64,000 bases of DNA from DATCLS01 sp035265325 (GTDB lineage: Bacteria > Actinomycetota > Acidimicrobiia > Acidimicrobiales > VFJN01), in NCBI GenBank assembly GCA_035265325.1, contig DATFOS010000150.1, positions 1 to 64,000 of the forward strand. Direction: 5' to 3'. The translations under genes were made by a program, and so were the position numbers. Shown one piece after another: positions 17,286 through 25,102 of this stretch; positions within the stretch are counted from its first letter, which is position 1, and each line of letters starts with the position of its first letter. The notes below the pieces were generated by a model, which worked only from the letters and a program-made list of their open reading frames with translations, ran no database searches and was not told the origin of the DNA.

Positions 17286-17876
17286 TCAGCGGGCGTGGGC
17301 GCGGGCCTGCGCCTTGGCGACGAGGCTCTCGAGGAGAGTCAGCAGCACCATCTTCACCGAGTCCTTGCGCCGGGCGTCGCACTCGACGATGGGGGTGTCG
17401 TGGCTGACGCCGAGCGCCTCCCGGATCTCCTGCGTGGGGTAGCGGGGCGCGCCGTCGAAGACGTTGATCCCGATCACGAAGGGGATGGCGTTGGCCTCGA
17501 AGTAGTCGATGCCCGGGAAGCTGTCGGTGATCCGGCGGGGGTCGATCAGCACGACGGCGCCTAGGGCGCCGAGGCAGATGTCGTCCCACATGAAGCCGAA
17601 CCGGTCCTGGCCGGGCGTGCCGAACAGGTACATGACCAGCGTGTCGTCGACCGTGATGCGGCCGAAGTCCATGGCGACGGTGGTGGTCGTCTTGCCCTGG
17701 ATGTGGCTCGTGTCGTCGATGCCGGTGGACGCCGAGGTCATGGCCGCCTCGGTGCGTAGCGGCTCGATCTCGGAGATGGCACCCACGAACGTCGTCTTGC
17801 CCACACCGAACCCACCGGCGATGACGAACTTGACGGACGTGATGCGCGTGGCGGTGTTCTCAGCTGTGGACTGCAC
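17286..17876 (-). CDS. cvnD: Conservon GTPase CvnD
   Basis: A 196-residue small Ras/MglA-like GTPase. The P-loop is GGFGVGKTT near residue 21, and the switch II region is FGTPGQDRF. The base-recognition NKxD motif is replaced by GINVFDG, which is usual for CvnD-type proteins. In known conservons this GTPase associates with the CvnA kinase, CvnB and CvnC at the membrane as a G-protein-like relay. The GTG start at 17876 has AGAGG about 9 nt upstream and lies 36 nt after cvnC, so they are co-transcribed. It is followed by three extra CvnA kinases, which suggests one GTPase may serve several sensors. Confidence 0.93.
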   Translation of the reverse strand: MQSTAENTATRITSVKFVIAGGFGVGKTTFVGAISEIEPLRTEAAMTSASTGIDDTSHIQGKTTTTVAMDFGRITVDDTLVMYLFGTPGQDRFGFMWDDICLGALGAVVLIDPRRITDSFPGIDYFEANAIPFVIGINVFDGAPRYPTQEIREALGVSHDTPIVECDARRKDSVKMVLLTLLESLVAKAQARAHAR

Positions 17877-17912
17877 GTCGCGGAACCTCTCGGACTGTGG
17901 TGTCGGGCGCCA

Positions 17913-18248
17913 CTAGATCGCCCTGACCCGTTCGATCATCTTGGTGAGCATCGACAGCTCGATCTCCACAGGATCGGTGTGGTGCACGTCGAGCAGGCCT
18001 GCGGATATGAGGTCGTCGGCGAGGATCATCACGACCCCGACGACGAGGTTGAGGTGGGCGGCCACCTCGGCGACCGATAACGCCCTGTGGCACTGGTCCA
18101 GGACGAGTTGCTGCTCGTCCGGGAGGTAGGGCGGGATGTTGGCGCTCTTCGTCTGAAGGAGCGTCTCTACGCGAAGGTCACGTCTCTGGGCGCGGGTCCG
18201 CCCCCCCGTCATGATGTACGGCCGGACCAGATCGTGACCTTCGTTCAT
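17913..18248 (-). CDS. cvnC: DUF742 protein CvnC
   Basis: A 111-residue DUF742 protein. It starts with VRPYIMTGGRT, the typical N-terminal (V/L)RPY.TGGRT motif, and continues with a winged-helix-like region (LSVAEVAAHLNLVVGVVMILADDLISAGLL). In conservons this protein is the third component, between the roadblock protein and the GTPase. Its ATG overlaps the cvnB stop codon (ATGA at 18245-18248), so translation is coupled. The length is typical. Whether it binds DNA or only protein partners cannot be told from the sequence. Confidence 0.93.
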   Translation of the reverse strand: MNEGHDLVRPYIMTGGRTRAQRRDLRVETLLQTKSANIPPYLPDEQQLVLDQCHRALSVAEVAAHLNLVVGVVMILADDLISAGLLDVHHTDPVEIELSMLTKMIERVRAI

Positions 18249-18664
18249 GCGACGACCCCGGCCTTCAATTCGGCGACGAGCGCCGGGGTCAGCACCTGGC
18301 CGGCGCGCTCGACGAGCAGAGTCGTCTGGTAGCCGACCAGCCCGATGTCGCAGCTACGCGTGGCCACCACCCCGAGGCAGCTCCCGTCCGAGATCGACGA
18401 GACGAAGAGGAAGCCGCCGCGCATGGCGACGATGATCTGTTCGAGACCGGCGAAGTCGAAGCACCGCGAGGCACCGTGGCCGAGGCTGACGAAACCGGAG
18501 ATGATCGCGGCCAGCTGCTCGGCCGAGGCTCTGTCCAGCGAGCTGGACGCGGCCATCAGCAGGCCGTCGGACGAGACGGCGACGGCGTCGGTCACACCTG
18601 CGGTCTGGTCGACGAAGCTGTTGAGCAGCCAGTTGAAGTTCCGTGCCTCGTCGCTCAGGCTCAT
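18245..18664 (-). CDS. cvnB: Roadblock/LC7 protein CvnB
   Basis: A 139-residue roadblock/LC7-fold protein, including FNWLLNSFVDQTAGVTDAVAVSSDGLLMAASS and a second beta-sheet region with GFLFVSSISDGSCLGVVAT. Proteins of this fold act as scaffolds or activity modulators for small GTPases; here the partner is expected to be CvnD. The ATG at 18664 overlaps the cvnA stop (ATGA), and its own stop overlaps cvnC. No membrane segment is present. The assignment is secure from fold motifs and gene order. Confidence 0.93.
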   Translation of the reverse strand: MSLSDEARNFNWLLNSFVDQTAGVTDAVAVSSDGLLMAASSSLDRASAEQLAAIISGFVSLGHGASRCFDFAGLEQIIVAMRGGFLFVSSISDGSCLGVVATRSCDIGLVGYQTTLLVERAGQVLTPALVAELKAGVVA

Positions 18665-21600
18665 TGCTCATCCTCCGGGTTCCTCGTGTCGCTGCGAGCC
18701 TCGTCGAGGCCGCGCTGCACGCCTGCGGTGAAGCTGGACAGGAAGCTGTACACGTCCTTGGCAGGGCCACCTTCACCGTTGGTGGCCCCTCCGTTGCCGT
18801 TGGGGCCACCGCTGGACGCACCGCGATCGCCGAGACCGTATCCGCCGGTGCCGGTGCCGGCATTCTCGACGTTGCCCCGGCGCAGCGAGACGGGTGCTGT
18901 GGACGGCAACTGGGCTCCTCGGACGCGGCGTGCCAGGCCGCCTTCTGTCACGCCACCGGCGCTGGGGTCGGACGGCGGGCCGGCTGGGGCCGGGCCGCCA
19001 GGGTAGGGCGTCGCGCCGCCCGGGCCACCCGGCCGGCCGCCCCCGACGGCCCGCTGGGGGCCGGTGGTGAGCGACGACAGCGTGGACCACAGGTCGGCGG
19101 GAGCGCCGGTCCGGGCGGGACCGGGGGCGGAGCCGGGGGCCGGACCACCAGCGGGCGGGTAGCCGGCACCGGCCGGAGCCGGTGCGGCGGGGGCAGGACG
19201 ACCGGGGCCGCCGGGGCCGGCGGGCTGGCGGCGAGGCAGGCCGCCGAGGCCGGGCGCCGGGGGCGGGCCGGCCGGGGCCGGGGGCGTGGGGGCGGGGCCA
19301 CCGCGGCGCGGCGGGGCGCCGGACGTCGGGCTCCCCGGTGGCGCGTACGGGTTGCCGGCGTGGGCCGCCGGCGTGGCCGCCGGGCCGCCGCGGGAGGGGA
19401 GCGGTGGGGCGCTGCGGCCGCCGTTGCCGCGCGCCGGGGCGGTTGTGCCGGGGACGGCGTCGCCCGGCCGCCGGTTGGCGTACCCGCTGAGCGTGGCCAG
19501 CAGGTCGTCGGCGGGCATGTGGGCCGCCGGGGCGTCCGCGTTACGCGGTGCCCGCTTGACCAGGCCGCTGGCGGTCCGGGCCGGCTCGGGGCCGGCCATG
19601 CCCAGGCCTCCCTCGCCACCGGCGGGCACCGCTGCCGGAGGCTCGCCCAACGTCAGGGGCGCCGGCTCGACGGGCGGGGTGGCCACCGCCCGCGTGCCGT
19701 GCGGGTCGGTGATGGGGTCGCCGGTCGGCGCCTCGTTGGTGAGGAGCGTCGGCGGCAGGTCGACGGTGGCGGTGATGCCGTTGCCCGGCGAGTTCTCCAG
19801 CTGGAGGTGGATGCCGTGGCGGGCCGCCAGGTTGCCGGCCACGTAGTGGCCCAGGTACTTCGACGGCGCGATGGTGAAGCTCTCGGTGCCGGCCAGGCGG
19901 CGGTTGGCCTGGGCCAGGTCGGCGGCGGGCATGCCGAGGCCGTTGTCGATGATCGCCAAGGTGTAGCCGTCGGGGCGCTGCCGGCCGCGGATGTCGACGT
20001 TCTGGTCGGGCGGCGAGAACGTCAGGGCGTTCTCGATGAACTCGGCGCAGAGGTGGGCGAGGTCGGCCGCCGCCGAGCCGAGGATCGTGGCCGGTTCGAC
20101 GCCCCGCACCGTGACCCGCTGGTAGTCCTCGACCTCGCCGAGGGCGGCGCGGATGACGTCGGTGAGCCGCACCGGGGCCGCCCACTTCCGAGGTGGGTCG
20201 ATGCCCGCAAGCACGAGCAGCGACTCGGCGTTGCGCCGCATGCGGGTGGCCAGGTGGTCGAGGCGGAAGAGCGACGCCAGCGTGTCGGGGTCGGTCTCGT
20301 TGGACTCGAGCTCGGTGATGAAGTCGAGCTGCCGGCCGAGGAGGTTCTGGTTGCGGCGACCGAGGTTGACGAAGGAGTCGGCGATGTTCCGCCGGAGGAC
20401 CGCCTGCTCGACGGCCAGGTCGAGCGCCGAGTCCTGCACCGTGTTGAGGGCGTCGGCGACGTCGGCCACCTCGTCCCGCGTGCGCACGGTGACCGGCTCG
20501 ATCTGCGGCACCTCGACGTTGTCGCCCAGCGGCGTCTCGAGGATGTCGAGCACGGCGTCCGGCAGCCGGTGCTCGGCCATCTCCTTGGCCTGCCGGGTCA
20601 GCGACCGCAGGGGCTGCGTGATCGAGCGGGACACCAGCCACGTCACCACCAGGGCGACGATGACGGCGAGGGCGGCGAGCGCCAGGTACCACTGCTGGCG
20701 GGTCTGAGCCGCGTTGTTGAGCTCGTCGGCCTGCTGGTCGATGACCGTGGCGAGGTTGGCCGGGTAGCCGTAGAGCGAGTAGTCCTCGGGGATCGAGACG
20801 GTGGCCAGCGTCTGCTCGAGGTCGACCGTGCCGTCGGCCAGCGCCGTCTCCACCAGCGGGATGAAGCCCGTGGCGTCGGACTCCTCGTTCATCTGGACGG
20901 TGGCGTCCTCGAACACCCCGGTGCCCAGCGAGTTGATCGTCTCGCGGGTGTTCATCAGCTGCCCGTAGGCCGCCGACATCTCGGCGACCTCGGTTGGTTC
21001 GTCGACCGTGCCCGGCGTCGTGCCGTCATCGTCGGGGCGGGCGAAGTCGAGCAGCATCAGGCGGATCAGCCGCGCCACCGTGTCGGTCTGCCGCGTCGCC
21101 ATGTCGGTCAGCTCGGCGCCCCGCCGGAGGGTGGGGTCGTCGACCGCCAGCGCCACCCGCGTGTTGGTCTCGAACAGATCGTTGACGATGGCCGTGTAGT
21201 CCTGGAAGACCTGGTCGGACACGTCCGTGACCTCGGGCTCGAGGGACCGCTCACCGTCGTAGCTGGTGACCTGGTCTCGCAGGGGAGCAATGCGCTCCTC
21301 GAGCTCGTCGAGGACGGGCAGGTAGGCGTCGGCGACGTTGCCGCCCCGGCCCTCGACGTCGGACCACAGCCGCTCCAGCGCGGCGTCGGTCTCGGCGATG
21401 CCCTCGTCGAAGGTCGCGATCGGCAGCTCGAGGAGTCCGTCGCCGGTGGCGCCGATGATGTCGGCGGCACCGTAGTTCCGCTCGTTGAGCAGGTTGTTGA
21501 TCAGGCCGGCGGGGCCGATGGCGGCGGTGGCCAGCTGCGTCTGCTCGCGGACCTCGTCGGCCTCGCGCGCGCTCTGGAGCACCTCGAGGGTGGCGACGAT

Positions 21601-21669
21601 GAGCAGGGCGGCGATCGGGATGGCGAGCGCAGCCGTGAGCTTCAGCCGGATCGGGATGCGTTGTGGCAC
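18661..21669 (-). CDS. cvnA: Conservon histidine kinase CvnA (NIT-HAMP-HATPase)
   Basis: A 1002-residue kinase at the head of the canonical conservon order. TM1 is near residues 10-30, the NIT-like sensor spans about 31-325, TM2 327-347 and HAMP 347-415. The kinase core spans about 420-640, with LFRLDHLATRMRR (His472 is a possible phosphoacceptor), ENALTFSPPDQNV and DNGLGM. Its tail of about 358 residues is shorter than in the other three paralogs. It contains TASGLVKR, ADDLLATLSGY, GLARRVRGAQLP and the terminal VYSFLSSFTAGVQRGLDEA. GTG 21669 has AAGGA upstream. It lies 21 nt after the coiled-coil gene and overlaps cvnB by 4 nt. Confidence 0.93.
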   Translation of the reverse strand: MPQRIPIRLKLTAALAIPIAALLIVATLEVLQSAREADEVREQTQLATAAIGPAGLINNLLNERNYGAADIIGATGDGLLELPIATFDEGIAETDAALERLWSDVEGRGGNVADAYLPVLDELEERIAPLRDQVTSYDGERSLEPEVTDVSDQVFQDYTAIVNDLFETNTRVALAVDDPTLRRGAELTDMATRQTDTVARLIRLMLLDFARPDDDGTTPGTVDEPTEVAEMSAAYGQLMNTRETINSLGTGVFEDATVQMNEESDATGFIPLVETALADGTVDLEQTLATVSIPEDYSLYGYPANLATVIDQQADELNNAAQTRQQWYLALAALAVIVALVVTWLVSRSITQPLRSLTRQAKEMAEHRLPDAVLDILETPLGDNVEVPQIEPVTVRTRDEVADVADALNTVQDSALDLAVEQAVLRRNIADSFVNLGRRNQNLLGRQLDFITELESNETDPDTLASLFRLDHLATRMRRNAESLLVLAGIDPPRKWAAPVRLTDVIRAALGEVEDYQRVTVRGVEPATILGSAAADLAHLCAEFIENALTFSPPDQNVDIRGRQRPDGYTLAIIDNGLGMPAADLAQANRRLAGTESFTIAPSKYLGHYVAGNLAARHGIHLQLENSPGNGITATVDLPPTLLTNEAPTGDPITDPHGTRAVATPPVEPAPLTLGEPPAAVPAGGEGGLGMAGPEPARTASGLVKRAPRNADAPAAHMPADDLLATLSGYANRRPGDAVPGTTAPARGNGGRSAPPLPSRGGPAATPAAHAGNPYAPPGSPTSGAPPRRGGPAPTPPAPAGPPPAPGLGGLPRRQPAGPGGPGRPAPAAPAPAGAGYPPAGGPAPGSAPGPARTGAPADLWSTLSSLTTGPQRAVGGGRPGGPGGATPYPGGPAPAGPPSDPSAGGVTEGGLARRVRGAQLPSTAPVSLRRGNVENAGTGTGGYGLGDRGASSGGPNGNGGATNGEGGPAKDVYSFLSSFTAGVQRGLDEARSDTRNPEDEQ

Positions 21670-21690
21670 GGCAGGGTGTCCTTGTCAGGT

Positions 21691-24096
21691 TCAGCCGACG
21701 GGGCCCGGATGCGCCGCCACTGGCGCAGCACCGGGGGTGTGGTCGGGCCCGTCGGGCAGAGAGAGGCGAGTGACCGTCCCGAGGTCGGCGGGCAGGCCGA
21801 TGGCCCAGCCCAGCGTCTCCGGGTCGTCGGTCAGGAGCACCACCGAGCGGTGCTCGGAGGCGGGGACCAGCTGGTCGAGCAGGTCGGAACGTTGGCCGGA
21901 CACCTCGGCGAACGGGTCGTCGAGCACCACCGGGCCCTCGCCGCCGCCGACCATCTCGAGGACCGCCCCGGCCAGGTCGTCGTCGCCGATGTCGTCGGTG
22001 GGCACGACCTCGAGGTGACCGTCGAGGGCCTGCTGGGCGTCGTCGATCTCGCGGCGTGCCTCGTCGAGTTCGTCGTTGGCCTCGGCCAGGGCCGCCTCGG
22101 CCCGCCCGACCTCGGCCGCCAGCGTCTCGCGCAGGTTGGGCAGCTCGGTGAGCGGGTCGTCGGCGGGACGCGGGCGCAACGGGGGCGGGAGCGCCTCGGC
22201 GATGCGGCGGAGGCGCCGGCGGGCCTCGCCGAGCGCGCTGTTCGTGCGCTCGACGTCGATCTCGGCCTCGATCACCGCACGCTCGGCGGCGGCGAGGACC
22301 GTGTGGTACTCCTCGTTCGAGTGGTCGAGGGCGTCGGTCACCGCCGTGATCTGCGTCCGCAGCTGCTCGGCGGCGGCGATGCGCTGGAGGCGCCGCTCGT
22401 CCTGCGAGGCCCGGTCGACCAGCTCGCTCTCGAGCAGCTGGACCCGGGCGGAGGCCTCGTCGACATCGGCGTTCGTCGCCTCGGCCATCTCGATCACCCG
22501 CTGGGCGTGCTCGGCGGCCCGCTCGTCGTCCTCGTCGAGCGCCACCAGCTCGCGGTCGAGGCGCTCGACCTCGAGGGCGCACTCCTCGCGGGCGTCGATC
22601 TCGGCGTCCTGGTCCTCCAGCACGCCGATGGCGGCGTCGCGGATCCCTACGCCGACCGGGTGGACGCCGAGCCGGGACAGCTCGACGGCCAGCGCCCGCG
22701 TGCGCGCGGCCGGGACGATCGGGTGGGCGTGGAGCAGCTCGGCCACGTTCGTGCCCGGGTCGCACCCCAGCACGTCGCTCGCCTCGCGGCGGATGCGGTC
22801 GCGCCGGACCCGCAGCGCCGTGACGATGGGCGGCGGCTCGGCGGCGGCGCGCAGGGCGGCCAGCGTCTCCTCCGCCACGCGGCGGGCGCGCAGGGCGTCG
22901 AGCAGCTCGGCCTGGGGCTCGCCCTCGGGGACCGGCCCGGCGAGGATCACGTCGAGGTACGTCTCGAAGCCGTGCCGGCGGAGGACGGCCTGCTCGACGT
23001 CGCGGGCGTGCTGGAGCTGGGCCAGCGCGTCCTCGTAGTCGCCGGGAGCGTCGAGCTGCTCCTCGGCGGCGAGCACGCCCTCGTGGGCCTGCTCGATCTC
23101 CTCGCGGCCGTCGGGGCCCTGCCCGCCCGGGCGCCCGGACTCCTCCAGCTCGAGGATCAGGTCCTCGATCTGCTCGAGTCGGGCCTCGGCGGCGTCGAGC
23201 TCCTCCGGGGAGGGCGGCACCGGGAGAGCGCGCTCGATGCGCGTCAGCTCGTCGTCGACCTCGGTCCACTCGCGGGCCAGTTCGCGGGCGACGAGGTCGG
23301 GCTCGCCGATCTCCGTCTCGGCGTCGAAGGCCTCGAGCGCCAGACGCAGCGGCTCGATGTCGACGAGGGGTGACTCGATGCGGGCGACCAGCTCGGCGCG
23401 CTCGTAGTAGACGTGCTCGCGGGTGGCGGCCCGGCCCGCGGCGGCCTGCTCGATCGCCTGCAGCGCCTCGTTGGCCTCGGACTGGGCGTTCTCGGCGGCC
23501 CGCAGCTCGTGGCCGGCGACCTCGAGCTCGCGCCGCAGGGAGGGCTCGTCGAGCTCGGCGGCCTCGAGGTAGCGGAGCTGGTGCGAGGCGTCGTCGATCA
23601 TCTGGGCGGCGGCGGCCCGCTGCTCCTCGACCAGGGAGAGCTTGTCGTGGGCGGACTCGACCTCGGCGCGCTGGGCCTCGAGCTCCCGGACGCCCTGGGC
23701 CGCGGCGGTCCGCAGCTCGGTGGACCGCTCGACGAGCGCCTCGCAGTCGGCCAGGTGGGCGGACATGCGCCGCAGCCGGGCGGCCGCCTCGTCCCGCCGG
23801 TTGATCGTCGCCGCCTGGGCCTCGCGCGCCCGCCGCAGCTGTGCCGTCAGCTCGCCGCGCAGGCGCTCGTGCTCCTCGATGCGCCGCAGTGCCGCCTCGC
23901 GGGCGGCGTCGAAGAACTCGCCGGGCCCCTTGACCGCGGCCGGGCCTCCCGCCGCCCCGATGCCGTCGTTGGCGAGGGCGAGGGCCAGGTGCTGGGCCAG
24001 CGCGGCGCGCTCGTCCGCGCCTGCCTGGAGGACGGTGAGCCTCGCATGCAGGCCCGGCGGGATCACTGCCGAGCGGGTGTCAGTTGGCGTGTTCAC
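21691..24096 (-). CDS. SMC-like coiled-coil protein leading the conservon operon
   Basis: About 801 residues, mostly long alpha-helical coiled coil rich in Ala, Glu, Arg and Leu, with a less helical centre. The C-terminus has GPVVLDDPFAEVSGQRSDLL followed by SVVLLTDDPETLGWA. This looks like the Walker B and D-loop of SMC/Rad50-type ATPases. No Walker A P-loop is visible at the N-terminus, so it resembles half of an ATPase. The GTG at 24096 (VNTPTDTRSAVIPP) is my preferred start, but no ribosome site is clear and GTG 24198 is in frame. It ends 21 nt before cvnA, so it probably heads the operon. The function is unknown. Confidence 0.75.
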   Translation of the reverse strand: MNTPTDTRSAVIPPGLHARLTVLQAGADERAALAQHLALALANDGIGAAGGPAAVKGPGEFFDAAREAALRRIEEHERLRGELTAQLRRAREAQAATINRRDEAAARLRRMSAHLADCEALVERSTELRTAAAQGVRELEAQRAEVESAHDKLSLVEEQRAAAAQMIDDASHQLRYLEAAELDEPSLRRELEVAGHELRAAENAQSEANEALQAIEQAAAGRAATREHVYYERAELVARIESPLVDIEPLRLALEAFDAETEIGEPDLVARELAREWTEVDDELTRIERALPVPPSPEELDAAEARLEQIEDLILELEESGRPGGQGPDGREEIEQAHEGVLAAEEQLDAPGDYEDALAQLQHARDVEQAVLRRHGFETYLDVILAGPVPEGEPQAELLDALRARRVAEETLAALRAAAEPPPIVTALRVRRDRIRREASDVLGCDPGTNVAELLHAHPIVPAARTRALAVELSRLGVHPVGVGIRDAAIGVLEDQDAEIDAREECALEVERLDRELVALDEDDERAAEHAQRVIEMAEATNADVDEASARVQLLESELVDRASQDERRLQRIAAAEQLRTQITAVTDALDHSNEEYHTVLAAAERAVIEAEIDVERTNSALGEARRRLRRIAEALPPPLRPRPADDPLTELPNLRETLAAEVGRAEAALAEANDELDEARREIDDAQQALDGHLEVVPTDDIGDDDLAGAVLEMVGGGEGPVVLDDPFAEVSGQRSDLLDQLVPASEHRSVVLLTDDPETLGWAIGLPADLGTVTRLSLPDGPDHTPGAAPVAAHPGPVG

Positions 24097-24227
24097 AGTG
24101 GCGGCGGAGGCGTCATCACCAGGCCGGGGGCCCCTCCCCCAGCTGGCGAGGGCCAGGTCATGACTGGTGCGACGGAGGGCATTGTCGCGCGCATGCACTC
24201 CTCGCGCTCCATCTTGGGGGTCGAACG

Positions 24228-24251
24228 AGCGTTCAGGACGAAGGAACGCTA
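24228..24251 (-). promoter_or_regulatory. Candidate promoter and inverted repeat of the conservon operon
   Basis: On the minus strand a -10-like TAGCGT (24251-24246) overlaps a perfect 7-bp inverted repeat: AGCGTTC (24228-24234), a 9-nt spacer, GAACGCT (24244-24250). The repeat sits about 30 bp upstream of the furthest possible start (24198) of the coiled-coil gene. It could be an operator or a 5' leader hairpin. No good -35 is visible. Confidence 0.4.
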
Positions 24252-24374
24252 GCGAAGTCTGCCCGATGAGCGATCATCACGGGTTCGTGCCCATGGCGCG
24301 CTGCGGTCTTGCGGTCACGGGCCGTGCTCACAGGGCCGTCCAACTGCCGAAACCGGCCGTTCACCGGCCCGGCG

Positions 24375-24380
24375 TAGGTT
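24375..24380 (+). promoter_or_regulatory. Candidate -10 box of the ACT-domain gene
   Basis: TAGGTT ends 7 nt before the GTG at 24388 with no ribosome site between, as for a leaderless transcript. Confidence 0.4.
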
Positions 24381-24387
24381 CCGCGGC

Positions 24388-25101
24388 GTGGCGACATTCG
24401 TGATTCGCGTGTGGCTGCCCGACCGGCCCGGTGCACTGGGCCAGGTGGCGAGCCGTATCGGTGCCGTCCGGGGGGACGTGGTCGGGATCGACATCCTCGA
24501 GCGGGACGGGGGGCAGGCCGTCGACGAGCTCGTCGTCGAGCTGCCCGACGACGAGGTCATCGACCTGCTGGTGGCCGAGGTGCGCCAGGTCGACGGCGTG
24601 GCCGTCGAGGAGGTGCGGCCGCTGGCCGACGCCCTGCACGACCCTCGCCTCGACGCCCTCGAGGCGGCCGCCCAGCTCGTCGGGGCGCACACGGTCGACG
24701 AGCTGCTGTCCTCGGTCGTGACCCACGCCCGGCGGGTGGTCGGGGCCAATTGGGTGGCGGTCGCGTCGCTGGGCGACGAGGGGCCGGGCGGCAAGCCGGT
24801 CCTCGTCGCCGACGCCGAGGCGCCCTCGGGCGGCTGGCTCGAGGCGTACCTGGCGGGCAGCCGCCACGCCGGTGGGGCGAAGGATGTGGTGTGGGCGCCG
24901 CTCCCGTCGAGCGGCCTGGCCCTCGTGCTGGGCCGCAACGACATGGCGTACCGGGCCCGCGAGCGCCGTCAGGTGGCCGCCCTGGCGCGCGTGGTCGACA
25001 CCCGCCTGCGCGAGCTCGACCGCGGCGGCGACCCCGACGACGACGCCGAGCCAGGCCGGGGCGCCGAGCCGCGCGACCCCTTCGGCCGTCCGATCGCGTA
25101 G
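24388..25101 (+). CDS. ACT-domain protein with GAF-like C-terminal half
   Basis: A 237-residue protein. Residues 1-75 form an ACT domain (FVIRVWLPDRPGALGQVASRIGAVRGDVVGIDIL), a small-molecule-binding regulatory fold that often binds amino acids. Residues 90-215 look like a degenerate GAF domain (TVDELLSSVVTHARRVVGANWVAVASL ... ALARVVDTRLREL). The last 20 residues are acidic and Pro-rich. There is no catalytic domain, so a sensor or regulatory role is likely. It is divergent from the conservon operon, with 190 bp or more between them, and convergent with glpK, with a 1-nt gap between the two stop codons. The ligand is unknown. Confidence 0.75.
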   Translation: MATFVIRVWLPDRPGALGQVASRIGAVRGDVVGIDILERDGGQAVDELVVELPDDEVIDLLVAEVRQVDGVAVEEVRPLADALHDPRLDALEAAAQLVGAHTVDELLSSVVTHARRVVGANWVAVASLGDEGPGGKPVLVADAEAPSGGWLEAYLAGSRHAGGAKDVVWAPLPSSGLALVLGRNDMAYRARERRQVAALARVVDTRLRELDRGGDPDDDAEPGRGAEPRDPFGRPIA

Positions 25102-25102
25102 C

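Noticed and set aside
18643..23373. Plus-strand open frame of about 1576 residues opposite cvnA and the coiled-coil gene
   Set aside because: It is the mirror of well-supported genes and shows no domain; its Gly/Val/Arg composition is that of an antisense frame.
3649..24096. Horizontal transfer of the conservon region
   Set aside because: Base composition and codon use look like the rest of the window, and no integrase, tRNA or repeat borders are visible.
24097..24198. Extra N-terminal 34 residues of the coiled-coil protein from GTG 24198
   Set aside because: The sequence looks non-coding and the ribosome site touches the start codon. It is kept only as an alternative.
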